Shown here: positions 1-6,796 of the stretch, piece after piece
How positions within the stretch are numbered: position 1 is the first letter of the stretch
Layout of the letters: the number at the start of each line of letters is the position of its first letter
NCBI GenBank assembly: GCA_044238145.1
Contig: JBIIDT010000108.1
Location: forward strand, 1 to 8,263
From: QWPN01 sp044238145
GTDB lineage: Bacteria > Planctomycetota > Planctomycetia > Pirellulales > UBA1268
Length of the DNA: 8,263 bases
Direction of reading: 5' to 3'
Position numbers and translations under genes: made by a program
Notes under the pieces: generated by a model
Told to the model about the DNA's origin: nothing
The model's input: the letters and a program-made list of their open reading frames with translations, nothing else
Database searches by the model: none

Positions 1-2
1 TC

Positions 3-1850
3 TTCGTCCGCGGCGAGGCGGGGCAGTTGTTCGGCGACATCGCGGTGGCCATCAGCGCCGCCGTCGGGCTGTCGCTGGCGGTCGCGGGACTCGTCGTGCC
101 GACCGCCGCCGCCTTGCTCCTCCGCGGTAAAGGCGCCAGCGAGGCGGCCGCCGTGGTCGCGGCGGACGCCGCATCCGGCCGGCCCTCCGGCGACCTGCTC
201 GGCCGCCTCGGCGGCAGGTTCGTGGACGGCGTCGTCGGCATCAACCGCTTCCTGATGGCCCGCACGCTGCGGGCCGGACTCGCCTCGGTCGCCATCTTCG
301 CCTGCGGCGTGGTCGCCACCTGGTTGCTGCTGCCGAAGGTCGAGTACCTGCCCGAGGGCAACCGCAACCTCGTGTTCGGCATCATGCTGCCGCCGCCGGG
401 CTACAACATCGACGAGATGCTCGATCTCGGCACGATCGCCGGCGATCGGCTCCTGCCCTACTGGGACGTCGACCCCGGCACGCCGGAGGCCGCGGCCCTC
501 GACGGCCCGATCCTCGCCGACGCCTTCTTCGTCCTCTCGCGCGGCCGCAGCATCTTCGTCGGCGCGCGGGCGCTTGATCCGCTCGCGGCCGCACAGGTCG
601 TGCCGCTCATCCGCCGGGCGACGGCCGGCCTGCCGGGCACGTTCACGGTCGTCAAGCAGTCGAGCCTCTTCGAGCAGGGGCTCGGGTCGGGCCGCACCGT
701 GGACGTGGAAATCACCGGGCCGGATCTTCCCAGGCTCGTGCGGCTCGGCCAGAAGGTGATGGCGGGCATGCCCGAGGCCGTGCCCGGCGGCCAGGCCCTG
801 CCCAAGCCATCCCTCGACCTGTCGAGCCCCGAGGTGCAGCTCGTGCCCCTGTCCGAGCAGGCCGCCGACATGCAGCTCGACGCCCGCCAGCTCGGGTACA
901 TGGTCGACTGCCTCGTGGACGGCGGCTACGCGACCGACTACTTCCTCGACAACGACCGCATCGACCTGGTCATCAAGGGCGACGACCGGTTCGTGCAGCG
1001 GACGCAGGACCTGCGGAACCTGCCCGTGGTCACGCCCGGTGGTCAGCTCGTGCCGCTGGCGAGCGTGGCCGAGGTCCGCGAGTTCTCCAGCGGCCCCGAG
1101 CAGATCCTGCACCGCGAGCGGGAGCGGGCGATCACGGTGCAGGTCAGCCCGCCGACAAAGATGCCGCTGGAGGAGGCCCAGGACCGGATCCAGCGGCTGG
1201 TGATCGATCCGCTGGAGGCGGCCGGCGACCTCGCCGGGGGCTACCGGATCACGCTCGGTGGCACGACCGACAAACTACGGAGCACCTGGCGGTCGCTGTG
1301 GTTCAACCTGCTGATCGCGGGCGTAATCACCTACCTGCTGATGGCCGCGCTCTTCGAGTCCTGGATCCACCCGGCGGTGATCATCGCCTCGCTGCCGCTG
1401 GGCAGCGTGGGCGGGCTGCTCGGCGTGGGCCTGCTCAACTGGATCGGGGCGGCCTACGGCATCTACCAGCCGCTCGACGTGCTCACGATGCTCGGCTTCG
1501 TGATCCTCGTGGGCACCGTCGTCAACAACCCGATTCTCATCGTGGAGCGGGCGCTGCAGTTGGCCCGGGCCGGGGAGGAGCCCGTCGCGGCCACGCTCGA
1601 GGCCGTCCGCAGTCGCATCCGGCCGATCTTCATGACCACGTTCACCACCGTGCTCGGCCTGCTGCCCCTGGTGATCTTTCCCGGCGCGGGCAGCGAGCTG
1701 TACCGGGGCCTCGGGGCGGTGATCCTCGGCGGCATCCTGTTCTCGACCGTGATCACGCTCGTGCAGGTGCCGTTGCTGCTCGTGCTCTCATTCCGTCTCT
1801 TCGACCCGCGCGACCAGGCCGCCCCCGCCGCGTCGATCCCGGTCGGATAG
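3..1850 (+). CDS. RND-family efflux transporter permease, C-terminal part (5' end outside window)
   Basis: This is an inner-membrane proton-driven pump of the AcrB/MdtB type, which normally works with a periplasmic adaptor and an outer-membrane channel. The reading frame is already open at the left edge. The first visible residues (FVRGEAGQLFGDIAVAIS) match TM6 of AcrB-like pumps, so roughly the N-terminal 40 percent is missing and the TTG at 27 is not a real start. Numbered from that TTG, I see TM7 at about 84-102, a periplasmic porter region from about 103 to 420 containing LPEGNRNLVFG (108-118), then TM8-TM12 between about 424 and 590. TM10 reads GTVVNNPILIVERA, followed by RSRIRPIFMTT, the usual cytoplasmic signature. 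At the site of the AcrB proton-relay lysine (K940) this protein has Asn (N500), which is common in other RND branches. The C-terminus ends shortly after TM12. Substrate cannot be told from the sequence. It converges on phoH2 with a 5-base gap. Confidence 0.95.
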   Translation, partial: FVRGEAGQLFGDIAVAISAAVGLSLAVAGLVVPTAAALLLRGKGASEAAAVVAADAASGRPSGDLLGRLGGRFVDGVVGINRFLMARTLRAGLASVAIFACGVVATWLLLPKVEYLPEGNRNLVFGIMLPPPGYNIDEMLDLGTIAGDRLLPYWDVDPGTPEAAALDGPILADAFFVLSRGRSIFVGARALDPLAAAQVVPLIRRATAGLPGTFTVVKQSSLFEQGLGSGRTVDVEITGPDLPRLVRLGQKVMAGMPEAVPGGQALPKPSLDLSSPEVQLVPLSEQAADMQLDARQLGYMVDCLVDGGYATDYFLDNDRIDLVIKGDDRFVQRTQDLRNLPVVTPGGQLVPLASVAEVREFSSGPEQILHRERERAITVQVSPPTKMPLEEAQDRIQRLVIDPLEAAGDLAGGYRITLGGTTDKLRSTWRSLWFNLLIAGVITYLLMAALFESWIHPAVIIASLPLGSVGGLLGVGLLNWIGAAYGIYQPLDVLTMLGFVILVGTVVNNPILIVERALQLARAGEEPVAATLEAVRSRIRPIFMTTFTTVLGLLPLVIFPGAGSELYRGLGAVILGGILFSTVITLVQVPLLLVLSFRLFDPRDQAAPAASIPVG

Positions 1851-1855
1851 CCGGA

Positions 1856-3202
1856 TCAGAGCAGGGCGCTGGCCAGGTCGGCGAGCGGAGACCGCTCCCC
1901 CTTCTCCAAGGTCACGTGGGAATAAATTGGCTGACCGGTCATGCGATTGATCAGGTAGCTGAGGCCGTTGGAGAGCGAATCGAGGTAGGGCTGGTCGATC
2001 TGGCGGATGTCACCCGTGAGCACGATCTTCGTCCCCTCGCCGGCCCGCGTGATGATCGTCTTCACCTCGTGGGGCGTCAGGTTCTGGGCCTCGTCGACGA
2101 TGAAATAGATCCGCTGGAGGCTGCGTCCGCGGATGTAGGCCAGCGGCGTGACGAGCAGCTTTTCCGATTCCCGCATCTTGACGATCTGCTGGGCCGCGTG
2201 GGTGTCCTCGCCGAGCTGGTGCCGAATGACCGTCAGGTTGTCGTACAGCGGCTGCATGTACGGGTCGAGCTTCTCGGCCACGTCGCCCGGCAGAAAGCCG
2301 AGGTCTCGGTTCGAGAGCGGCACCACTGGCCGTGCGAGAAGGATCTGCCTGTACTTCTGCCGCACCTCGAGGGCCGCGGCCAGCGCCAGCAGGGTCTTGC
2401 CCGTGCCCGCGGTGCCGGAAAGCGTGACCAGCCGGACGTCGTCGTTGAGCAGTGCCCGCAGCGCGAACGACTGCTCGGCGTTCCGGGGCGCGATGCCGTA
2501 GCAGACCGCCTTCTCCACCCGCACAAAAGCCCGGTCGGCCGCGCGATAGGTGGCGAGCACCGACCTGCTGCCGTCCCGGAGAATGAAGTTTTCATTGGGC
2601 ACCGGCCGGTCGATGAACGGCAACTCGGCGGCCGGCACCGTGCCTCCATCGGCGTAGAACCTGGCGATCGCCTCGGCCGGCGCGTCGTCGATCGTCCGCT
2701 TGCCGGTGTAGAGTTTGTCGAAGCTCTCGACCTTGTCGCTGGTGTAGTCCTGGGCCGGCAGGCCGAGCGACTTGGCCTTCATCCGCAGGTTCGTGTCCTT
2801 CGAAACGAGGATCACGGGCCGGGGCCGGAGGTCATCCTGGAGCGACAGCGCCGTCCGCAGGATACGGTGGTCGGGGCCGTCCTGCAGCAGAGCCTCGCGG
2901 AGTCGCCGGGCCTGCGGCCCGTCCTCGGGTCCCGCGCCGATGATCACGCGAATCGATCCCAGTCCATCGCCCAGCGGGCAACCGTGCTGCGCGAGCACGT
3001 CCCCGGTGAGTGCGTCGATGCGGCGGAGGAACTCCCGGGCCTGGAAGTTGATGTCCTCGTTGCCTCGCTTGAACCGGTCGAGTTCCTCGAGCACCGTGAT
3101 CGGCACCGCGACGTCGTTGTCGGCGAAGTTCCGGATGCAGCCGCCGTCGTGCAGAATGACATTCGTGTCGAGGACGAACAGCTTCGGCTTGGTATCCGTC
3201 AT
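1856..3202 (-). CDS. phoH2: PhoH2-like protein: PIN ribonuclease domain fused to PhoH ATPase
   Basis: This 448-residue cytoplasmic protein matches the length and order of PIN-PhoH (PhoH2, B. subtilis YlaK) proteins, which are described as ATP-dependent RNA unwinding and cleaving enzymes. The N-terminal PIN domain spans about residues 6-150. It has acidic residues at D12 (LDTNVI), E39/E40 and D42 (VLEELDRF), D111 (DHRIL) and D136 (SKDTNLRMKAK). A linker of about 80 residues leads to the PhoH domain (about 235-448). That domain has Walker A GTAGTGKT (263-270), RPVVPLSNRDLGFLPGD (291-307), Walker B IYFIVDEAQN (365-374) and LTGDIRQID (395-403). All nucleotide-binding motifs are intact. The ATG at 3202 has GGAG six bases upstream, one of the better ribosome sites here, and the PIN strand starts at once after it. 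The gene lies downstream of the aquaporin-led operon on the same strand but behind a 120-base spacer with its own repeats, so it probably has its own promoter. Confidence 0.95.
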   Translation of the reverse strand: MTDTKPKLFVLDTNVILHDGGCIRNFADNDVAVPITVLEELDRFKRGNEDINFQAREFLRRIDALTGDVLAQHGCPLGDGLGSIRVIIGAGPEDGPQARRLREALLQDGPDHRILRTALSLQDDLRPRPVILVSKDTNLRMKAKSLGLPAQDYTSDKVESFDKLYTGKRTIDDAPAEAIARFYADGGTVPAAELPFIDRPVPNENFILRDGSRSVLATYRAADRAFVRVEKAVCYGIAPRNAEQSFALRALLNDDVRLVTLSGTAGTGKTLLALAAALEVRQKYRQILLARPVVPLSNRDLGFLPGDVAEKLDPYMQPLYDNLTVIRHQLGEDTHAAQQIVKMRESEKLLVTPLAYIRGRSLQRIYFIVDEAQNLTPHEVKTIITRAGEGTKIVLTGDIRQIDQPYLDSLSNGLSYLINRMTGQPIYSHVTLEKGERSPLADLASALL

Positions 3203-3322
3203 GATCGGCTCCGGAAGGCCGCGGTGGTGCCGGATGGTAGCGACGCCGACCCATGGGTGGCGACACCGATTCCCCGCGGTTCGGCGCGTGCGAACATGAG
3301 CGTTGTGTGATCGCGGGCGGCC
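3203..3322. other. Spacer between the aldehyde dehydrogenase stop and the phoH2 start
   Basis: This 120-base stretch has no credible gene. Besides the repeat block at 3240-3269 it holds a short inverted repeat, GTTCG (3279-3283) and CGAAC (3291-3295), with a 7-base loop. No T-rich tract follows on the minus strand, so I do not call a Rho-independent terminator for the upstream operon. No convincing -35/-10 pair was found for phoH2. A partial -10-like TACCAT occurs on the minus strand just downstream of the repeat block. Confidence 0.4.
3240..3269 (-). promoter_or_regulatory. Candidate regulatory site upstream of phoH2: palindrome framed by direct repeats
   Basis: The 10-base perfect palindrome ACCCATGGGT (3249-3258) is framed by the direct repeats GCGACGCCGA (3240-3249) and GCGACACCGA (3260-3269). 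These match at 9 of 10 positions and are offset by 20 bases, about two helical turns. The block lies 38-67 bases upstream of the phoH2 start codon, where an operator or activator site would sit. The repeats are seen directly. The regulatory role is inferred, and no known regulator's consensus is recognised. Confidence 0.3.
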
Positions 3323-4924
3323 TCAGCCGCGGGTCCAGCCGCCGTCGACGAACCGCCACGGACCGCCCGCGGGCGGAGGGTCGCGGAGCATCTCCGGCAG
3401 GCGCGGCTGCGACACGCCGTCGAAGCAGACGCGGCGGGCGAAGCGGAGGATCGTCCACGGGAAGCCGACGGCCGAGAAGAACGGCGGCCCGGCCGACGGC
3501 CACGGGCCCCCGTGCTGCATCGGCGGCACGACCGCCAGGCCCGTCGGCATGCGGTTCTCGATCACGCGGCCGGCCCGGGCGACGAGCAGCGGGGCGATGC
3601 GGGCGAACGCGGCGTCGTCGCCGCCGCTCCGCGCCAGGTAGATGCTCGCCCCGAGCGAGCCGCCCACGCAGGCTACGGCACGCTCGAGTTCCGCGAGCGA
3701 CCCGCAGCGGACGAGCACCGTCGCGTTGCCGAACGCCTCGACCACGAGGCCGGCCGGGTCGGCGACGAGTTCGCCCGCCGTCACCTCGAGGAGCGTCGGG
3801 ACGTGCGTGCAGGGGCCGGCGACGTCCGCCGCACCGTCAGCCTCGCCCACGAGCAGCCGCGCACCGGCCGTCCGCAGCCGGCCGATCGCCGCCCGCAGGC
3901 GGTCGCGGCCCGTGGGCCCGAGCAGCACCTGCGCCTTGATCCCGCCGAAGGCGGCCGCTGCCGCGGCGACGAACGCCTTCCCGGCCGCGTCGTCCACGAA
4001 GAACGCGAGGCCGGGCTTCGTGCAGAACTGGCCCGCGGAGCCCGTGACGCTGGCGGTCAGTTCGCCGGCGATCTCGGCCGCCCGCTCGGCGAGGGCGGCC
4101 GGCAGGAAGACGACCGGATTGATGCTCCCCATCTCCACCCAGATCACGCGGCCGGCGGCGCTCGCCGCCGCGAACAGCCTGCGGCCGGCCTCCTGCCCGC
4201 CCGTGAAACCGGTGGCGCCGACGCGGGGATCGGTCACGAGCCGCTCGCCGTCGGCCGGCGACAGCCCGTGCAGGAGCTGCACGGTCGCGGCCGGCAGGCC
4301 CGCCTCGCCCGCGGCCGCGGCCGCCTCGCGGGCGGCGAGCAGCGACACGGAGGGGTGGCCGGGATGGGCCTTGGCGATCACGGGATTGCCCGCCGCGATC
4401 GCGGCGGCGAAGTCGCCGCCGGTGACGGCGCCGTAGGCGAGCGGGAAGTTGGCCGGGGGGAAGACGACCACCGGGCCGAGGCCGACGGCCAGCGAGCGGA
4501 TGTTCTTGGCCGTGTCGATCATCGCCATCCGCCAGGTCTGCTCGCGGGCGGCGGCGGCGGCCTGCCGCAGTTGGTCGAGCGTCCGCGGCAGTTCGGCCTC
4601 GGCCAGCCGCGGGCGGACCGCGAGGCCCGTCTCGGCGTGGGCCGCGGCGACGATGACTTCGGCCTGCGCGGCGAGCCGGTCGGCATAGCGTTCCAGGAAC
4701 CGGGCGATCGCTTCGACGGGGAGTCGGGCGAGTTCATCCGCGGCCCGCACCGCCGCGTCGAGCGCCGCATCGACGTCGGCCCAGCCGCTCACCGGCCAGG
4801 CGGCGTCGCGGTCGGCGCCCGTGGCCGGATCGACGGCCCGGTAGGCGTCGGTCGCGGTGGCGGACCGCCAGGCTCCGTCGATGAGCACGGGCTGCAGGGA
4901 GGCGGCGTTCGGCGCGGCGGTCAT
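3323..4924 (-). CDS. Aldehyde dehydrogenase, alpha-ketoglutaric semialdehyde (2,5-dioxovalerate) dehydrogenase type
   Basis: This 533-residue soluble enzyme probably oxidises an aldehyde such as 2,5-dioxopentanoate to 2-oxoglutarate with NAD(P)+, a final step of oxidative pentose, sugar-acid or hydroxyproline breakdown. Catalytic residues are intact: N159 (PPANFPLAYG), K185 (VIAKAHP), E264 (VEMGSINP) and nucleophile C301 (GQFCTKPG), with FTGG at 240-243. The AKAHP block and the C-terminal NRMPTGLAVVPPMQHGGPWP (457-476) resemble the KGSADH branch rather than ordinary ALDHs, and the length fits that branch. The coenzyme-site motif usually written EVFGP reads EAFGN (396-400), a modest deviation. 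The ATG at 4924 is chosen because it overlaps the permease stop as ATGA and begins the homologous region; the frame happens to stay open far upstream. It is the last gene of the operon. No dehydratase or sugar-acid partner is nearby, so the exact substrate is uncertain. Confidence 0.87.
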   Translation of the reverse strand: MTAAPNAASLQPVLIDGAWRSATATDAYRAVDPATGADRDAAWPVSGWADVDAALDAAVRAADELARLPVEAIARFLERYADRLAAQAEVIVAAAHAETGLAVRPRLAEAELPRTLDQLRQAAAAAREQTWRMAMIDTAKNIRSLAVGLGPVVVFPPANFPLAYGAVTGGDFAAAIAAGNPVIAKAHPGHPSVSLLAAREAAAAAGEAGLPAATVQLLHGLSPADGERLVTDPRVGATGFTGGQEAGRRLFAAASAAGRVIWVEMGSINPVVFLPAALAERAAEIAGELTASVTGSAGQFCTKPGLAFFVDDAAGKAFVAAAAAAFGGIKAQVLLGPTGRDRLRAAIGRLRTAGARLLVGEADGAADVAGPCTHVPTLLEVTAGELVADPAGLVVEAFGNATVLVRCGSLAELERAVACVGGSLGASIYLARSGGDDAAFARIAPLLVARAGRVIENRMPTGLAVVPPMQHGGPWPSAGPPFFSAVGFPWTILRFARRVCFDGVSQPRLPEMLRDPPPAGGPWRFVDGGWTRG

Positions 4925-5748
4925 GGCAGGGCCTCGGCGGTCGGAATGGGCGGCAGCGGACCCGACGCCACTGCGGCCGGAACAAGGTACGCATCGCAGG
5001 CCGTCTTGAGAACGAGCACCGCCATGACCGCGATGAACACCGTGCGGACGAAGCCCGACCCGTGCCGCAGGGCCAGCCGCGACCCGAGCCAGCTGCCCGC
5101 GACGTTGGCCACGGCCATCGGCACCGCCAGCGGCCACCACACGTTGCCGGTCCACAGGAACGCCACGAGGGCGCCGAGGTTGGTGGCGGCGTTGAGGATC
5201 TTCGTGCAGGCCACGGCGTGCAGGAAATCGAACCCCAGCACGCGGACCAGGAGGTGGATGAGAAAGCTGCCGGTGCCGGGGCCGAAGAACCCGTCGTAGA
5301 CGCCGAGCGTGCCGGCGATCGCGGTGCCGAGGGCCGCCTCGCGGGCGGGCGGATGCCGCGGGGCGTGCACGCGGCCGGCCTCGCGGTGCCAGACCGTGTG
5401 CACGAGGACGAGCCCGAGCATCACGGGCAGAAGCGGCCGCAGCCAGTCGCTCGAGACGAGCGTCACGATCCAGGCGCCGAGGAGCCCGCCCGCGATCGCC
5501 GCCGCCACCGCGGGCCCGAGCATCCGCCACGGCAGGCGGACGTGTCGGGAGTACGAGCCCGCCGCCTGCACCGTGCCGCAGATCATGGCCGCCTTGTTGG
5601 TGCCGAAGAGCGTGGCGGGCGCAGCCTGCGGGTAGAGGCCGAGCAGCACGGGGATCGACACCAGCCCGCCACCGCCGGCGATCGAGTTGACGAATCCGGC
5701 CGCGGCGGAGGCGAGCGTCGCGGCGACGACGTGCGGGTCGAGTGTCAT
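4921..5748 (-). CDS. TSUP (TauE/SafE, YfcA-like) membrane permease
   Basis: This 275-residue polytopic inner-membrane protein belongs to the TSUP family, whose characterised members move small organic or sulfur-containing anions (sulfite, sulfoacetate, sulfolactate) or sulfur compounds. Both halves of the internal duplication carry the family's glycine-rich signature. The first is GFVNSIAGGGGLVSIPVLL (18-36) and the second is GVYDGFFGPGTGSFLIHLL (149-167), the latter very YfcA-like. Conserved FGTNKAA (48-54) and CTKILNAATNLGAL (181-194) are also present. About 7-8 hydrophobic segments span the chain, with a polar, His/Arg-rich cytoplasmic-type loop at about 121-137. The ATG at 5748 gives a start right before the first membrane segment. 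There is no obvious Shine-Dalgarno in the 21-base gap from the upstream gene. The stop overlaps the aldehyde dehydrogenase start (ATGA). The substrate cannot be read from the sequence; a carboxylate handled by the downstream dehydrogenase or a sulfur anion are both possible. Confidence 0.93.
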   Translation of the reverse strand: MTLDPHVVAATLASAAAGFVNSIAGGGGLVSIPVLLGLYPQAAPATLFGTNKAAMICGTVQAAGSYSRHVRLPWRMLGPAVAAAIAGGLLGAWIVTLVSSDWLRPLLPVMLGLVLVHTVWHREAGRVHAPRHPPAREAALGTAIAGTLGVYDGFFGPGTGSFLIHLLVRVLGFDFLHAVACTKILNAATNLGALVAFLWTGNVWWPLAVPMAVANVAGSWLGSRLALRHGSGFVRTVFIAVMAVLVLKTACDAYLVPAAVASGPLPPIPTAEALP

Positions 5749-5769
5749 GCGATCGGGCCGCGGGCCGCG

Positions 5770-6009
5770 TCAGCCGGCTCGATCCGGGACGGGTCCCTGC
5801 GGCTGCCACTCGCCGCACCAGTCGCGTTCGTCGGTGTGGGGCCACAGGCCCACGTGCACGAGCCGGTCGTCCTGGAGCGCCGGCAGCGTCGGCGGCATCC
5901 GCCGGCACTGCCCCCAGCCCGCCTCGTGCGTGGCGTCGGGGTCGAGCCGCCAGAACCGGCAGCCGCCGCACGCCTGATCGGATCTGGCCCGCGATCGCGA
6001 GTCGTTCAT
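5770..6009 (-). CDS. Small four-cysteine protein, probable metal or Fe-S binder, function unknown
   Basis: This 79-residue soluble protein has no signal peptide or membrane segment. Four cysteines sit in the pattern CGGC (14-17), GQCRRMPP (C35) and DWCGEW (C65), with W59-P60 shortly before the last one (VGLWPHTDERDWCGEW). This C-x2-C...C-R...W-P...W-C-G-E-W layout recalls a widespread uncharacterised family of small bacterial proteins; I infer that the four cysteines hold zinc or an iron-sulfur cluster. The ATG at 6009 is preferred over the longer open frame because it overlaps the preceding mini-gene stop as ATGA and because everything upstream in frame is low-complexity Arg/Gly shadow sequence. 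It is followed after 21 bases by the TSUP permease. A role as a small electron carrier or metal-sensing partner is guesswork. Confidence 0.75.
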   Translation of the reverse strand: MNDSRSRARSDQACGGCRFWRLDPDATHEAGWGQCRRMPPTLPALQDDRLVHVGLWPHTDERDWCGEWQPQGPVPDRAG

Positions 6010-6116
6010 GCCTGATGCTCCTCGTCCCGGCCGCCGGTCCCAGCGGCCTCCAGCCTGCCAAGCAGGTCCTTGACCTGCCGCTCGATCAGATCCGTTGCGA
6101 ACAGCACGCGTTTCAC
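6006..6116 (-). CDS. 36-residue mini-gene overlapping both neighbours
   Basis: This short frame starts with GTG at 6116 and would encode a 36-residue peptide: MKRVLFATDLIERQVKDLLG, then a polar, acidic tail ending in EEHQA. Its start shares four bases with the aquaporin stop (GTGA) and its stop shares four bases with the Cys-rich gene start (ATGA). It therefore fills the otherwise empty space between those genes exactly, which is the main evidence that it is translated. The composition (one short hydrophobic strand, then an amphipathic-looking helix) looks protein-like, unlike the Arg/Gly-rich shadow frames around it. The first residues resemble the opening strand of UspA-like or ArsC-like proteins, but the peptide ends before any active site, so no family is assigned. 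It may instead be a coupling or leader peptide, or not be a gene at all. Confidence 0.5.
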   Translation of the reverse strand: MKRVLFATDLIERQVKDLLGRLEAAGTGGRDEEHQA

Positions 6117-6796
6117 GGGCACGCCCCCTCCGCGGCGCCACCGCAGCAACCGGGGGCCTGCACGCATCGGCACACGGCCACGCTGGCGACGGCGCCCAGG
6201 GTCGGAGCCACGAGATACAGCCACAGGTGTTCGGGCCGCATCGCCACCAGCGCCGGGGCCAGCGAACGGGCCGGGTTCATGGACGCGCCGCTGACCGGGC
6301 CGGCGAACATGGCCTCGAGTCCGATGACGGCCCCGACGGCCACGCCGGCGAGCAGTCCTTTTTCCTTCGCCCCGGCCGAGACGCTGAGGATCACGAACAT
6401 CAGGATCAGCGTCAGCAGGAACTCCATGACGAACGACTGCATCGCCCCGCCCGCTGGTTCCGTGGCTCCGAGCGCGATGCTCGTCGGAAACATCAGCCTG
6501 AGCACGACGCTCGCGACCACGGCCCCGGCACACTGGGCCAGGATGTAGGGGGCGACCCGCCGGCCATCGAGACGGCGGGCGGCGTAAAACCCCAGTGTGA
6601 CGGCTGGATTCAGGTGGCAGCCCGACACGTCGCCGACCGCGTAGATCATCGCCAGCACGACGAGCCCGAAGGTGATCGCGATGCCCACGTGGGTGACCGC
6701 CCCGCCGCTCAGCTCGTCGATGACGATCGCGCCCGTCCCGGCGAAGACCAGGGCGAAGGTCCCGAAGGCTTCCGCCGCCATCGCACGTCGCATCAT
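6113..6796 (-). CDS. MIP-family channel (aquaporin), NIP-like, with cysteine-rich C-terminal tail
   Basis: This 227-residue inner-membrane channel has six predicted membrane spans and both pore half-helices: GCHLNPAVTLG with NPA at 63-65 and GASMNPARSLAPAL with NPA at 174-176. The second block, AGPVSGASMNPARSL, is strikingly like plant NIPs and their bacterial relatives rather than AqpZ. Aligned by eye to AqpZ, the selectivity filter is F43, A162 (AqpZ His), A171 (AqpZ Thr) and R177. That implies a wider, less water-specific pore able to pass glycerol-like or metalloid hydroxides. There is no Asp after NPAR, unlike GlpF. The tail CRCVQAPGCC...C (209-226) has five cysteines including a vicinal pair. 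The start at 6796 is chosen because MMRRAMAAEAFGTF is the normal MIP N-terminus; the open frame reaches 6955 but that extra sequence is non-conserved and covers the putative operator. No clear Shine-Dalgarno is seen. It is the first gene of the operon. Confidence 0.93.
   Translation of the reverse strand: MMRRAMAAEAFGTFALVFAGTGAIVIDELSGGAVTHVGIAITFGLVVLAMIYAVGDVSGCHLNPAVTLGFYAARRLDGRRVAPYILAQCAGAVVASVVLRLMFPTSIALGATEPAGGAMQSFVMEFLLTLILMFVILSVSAGAKEKGLLAGVAVGAVIGLEAMFAGPVSGASMNPARSLAPALVAMRPEHLWLYLVAPTLGAVASVAVCRCVQAPGCCGGAAEGACP

Noticed and set aside
1298..3310. 670-residue plus-strand open frame across the RND C-terminus and phoH2
   Set aside because: It is antisense to a complete PIN-PhoH gene and shows no motif; it is a GC-bias shadow.
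3512..5299. 595-residue plus-strand open frame opposite the dehydrogenase and permease
   Set aside because: Its Gly/Arg/His-rich composition is the antisense image of Ala/Pro-rich codons, and both genes on the other strand have intact catalytic or family motifs.
4925..6061. In-frame open extension upstream of the aldehyde dehydrogenase, giving a 912-residue reading frame on the minus strand
   Set aside because: It runs antiparallel in frame choice through the TSUP and Cys-rich genes, is Arg/Pro/Ala-rich with no domain, and the ATGA overlap at 4924 gives a natural start for the dehydrogenase.
6006..6116. Mini-gene as a broken ArsC (LMW phosphatase type) or UspA remnant, suggested by its KRVLF/ATDL opening
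   Set aside because: Neither the CX5R loop nor any later motif appears, and no other frame of this 111-base stretch restores one.
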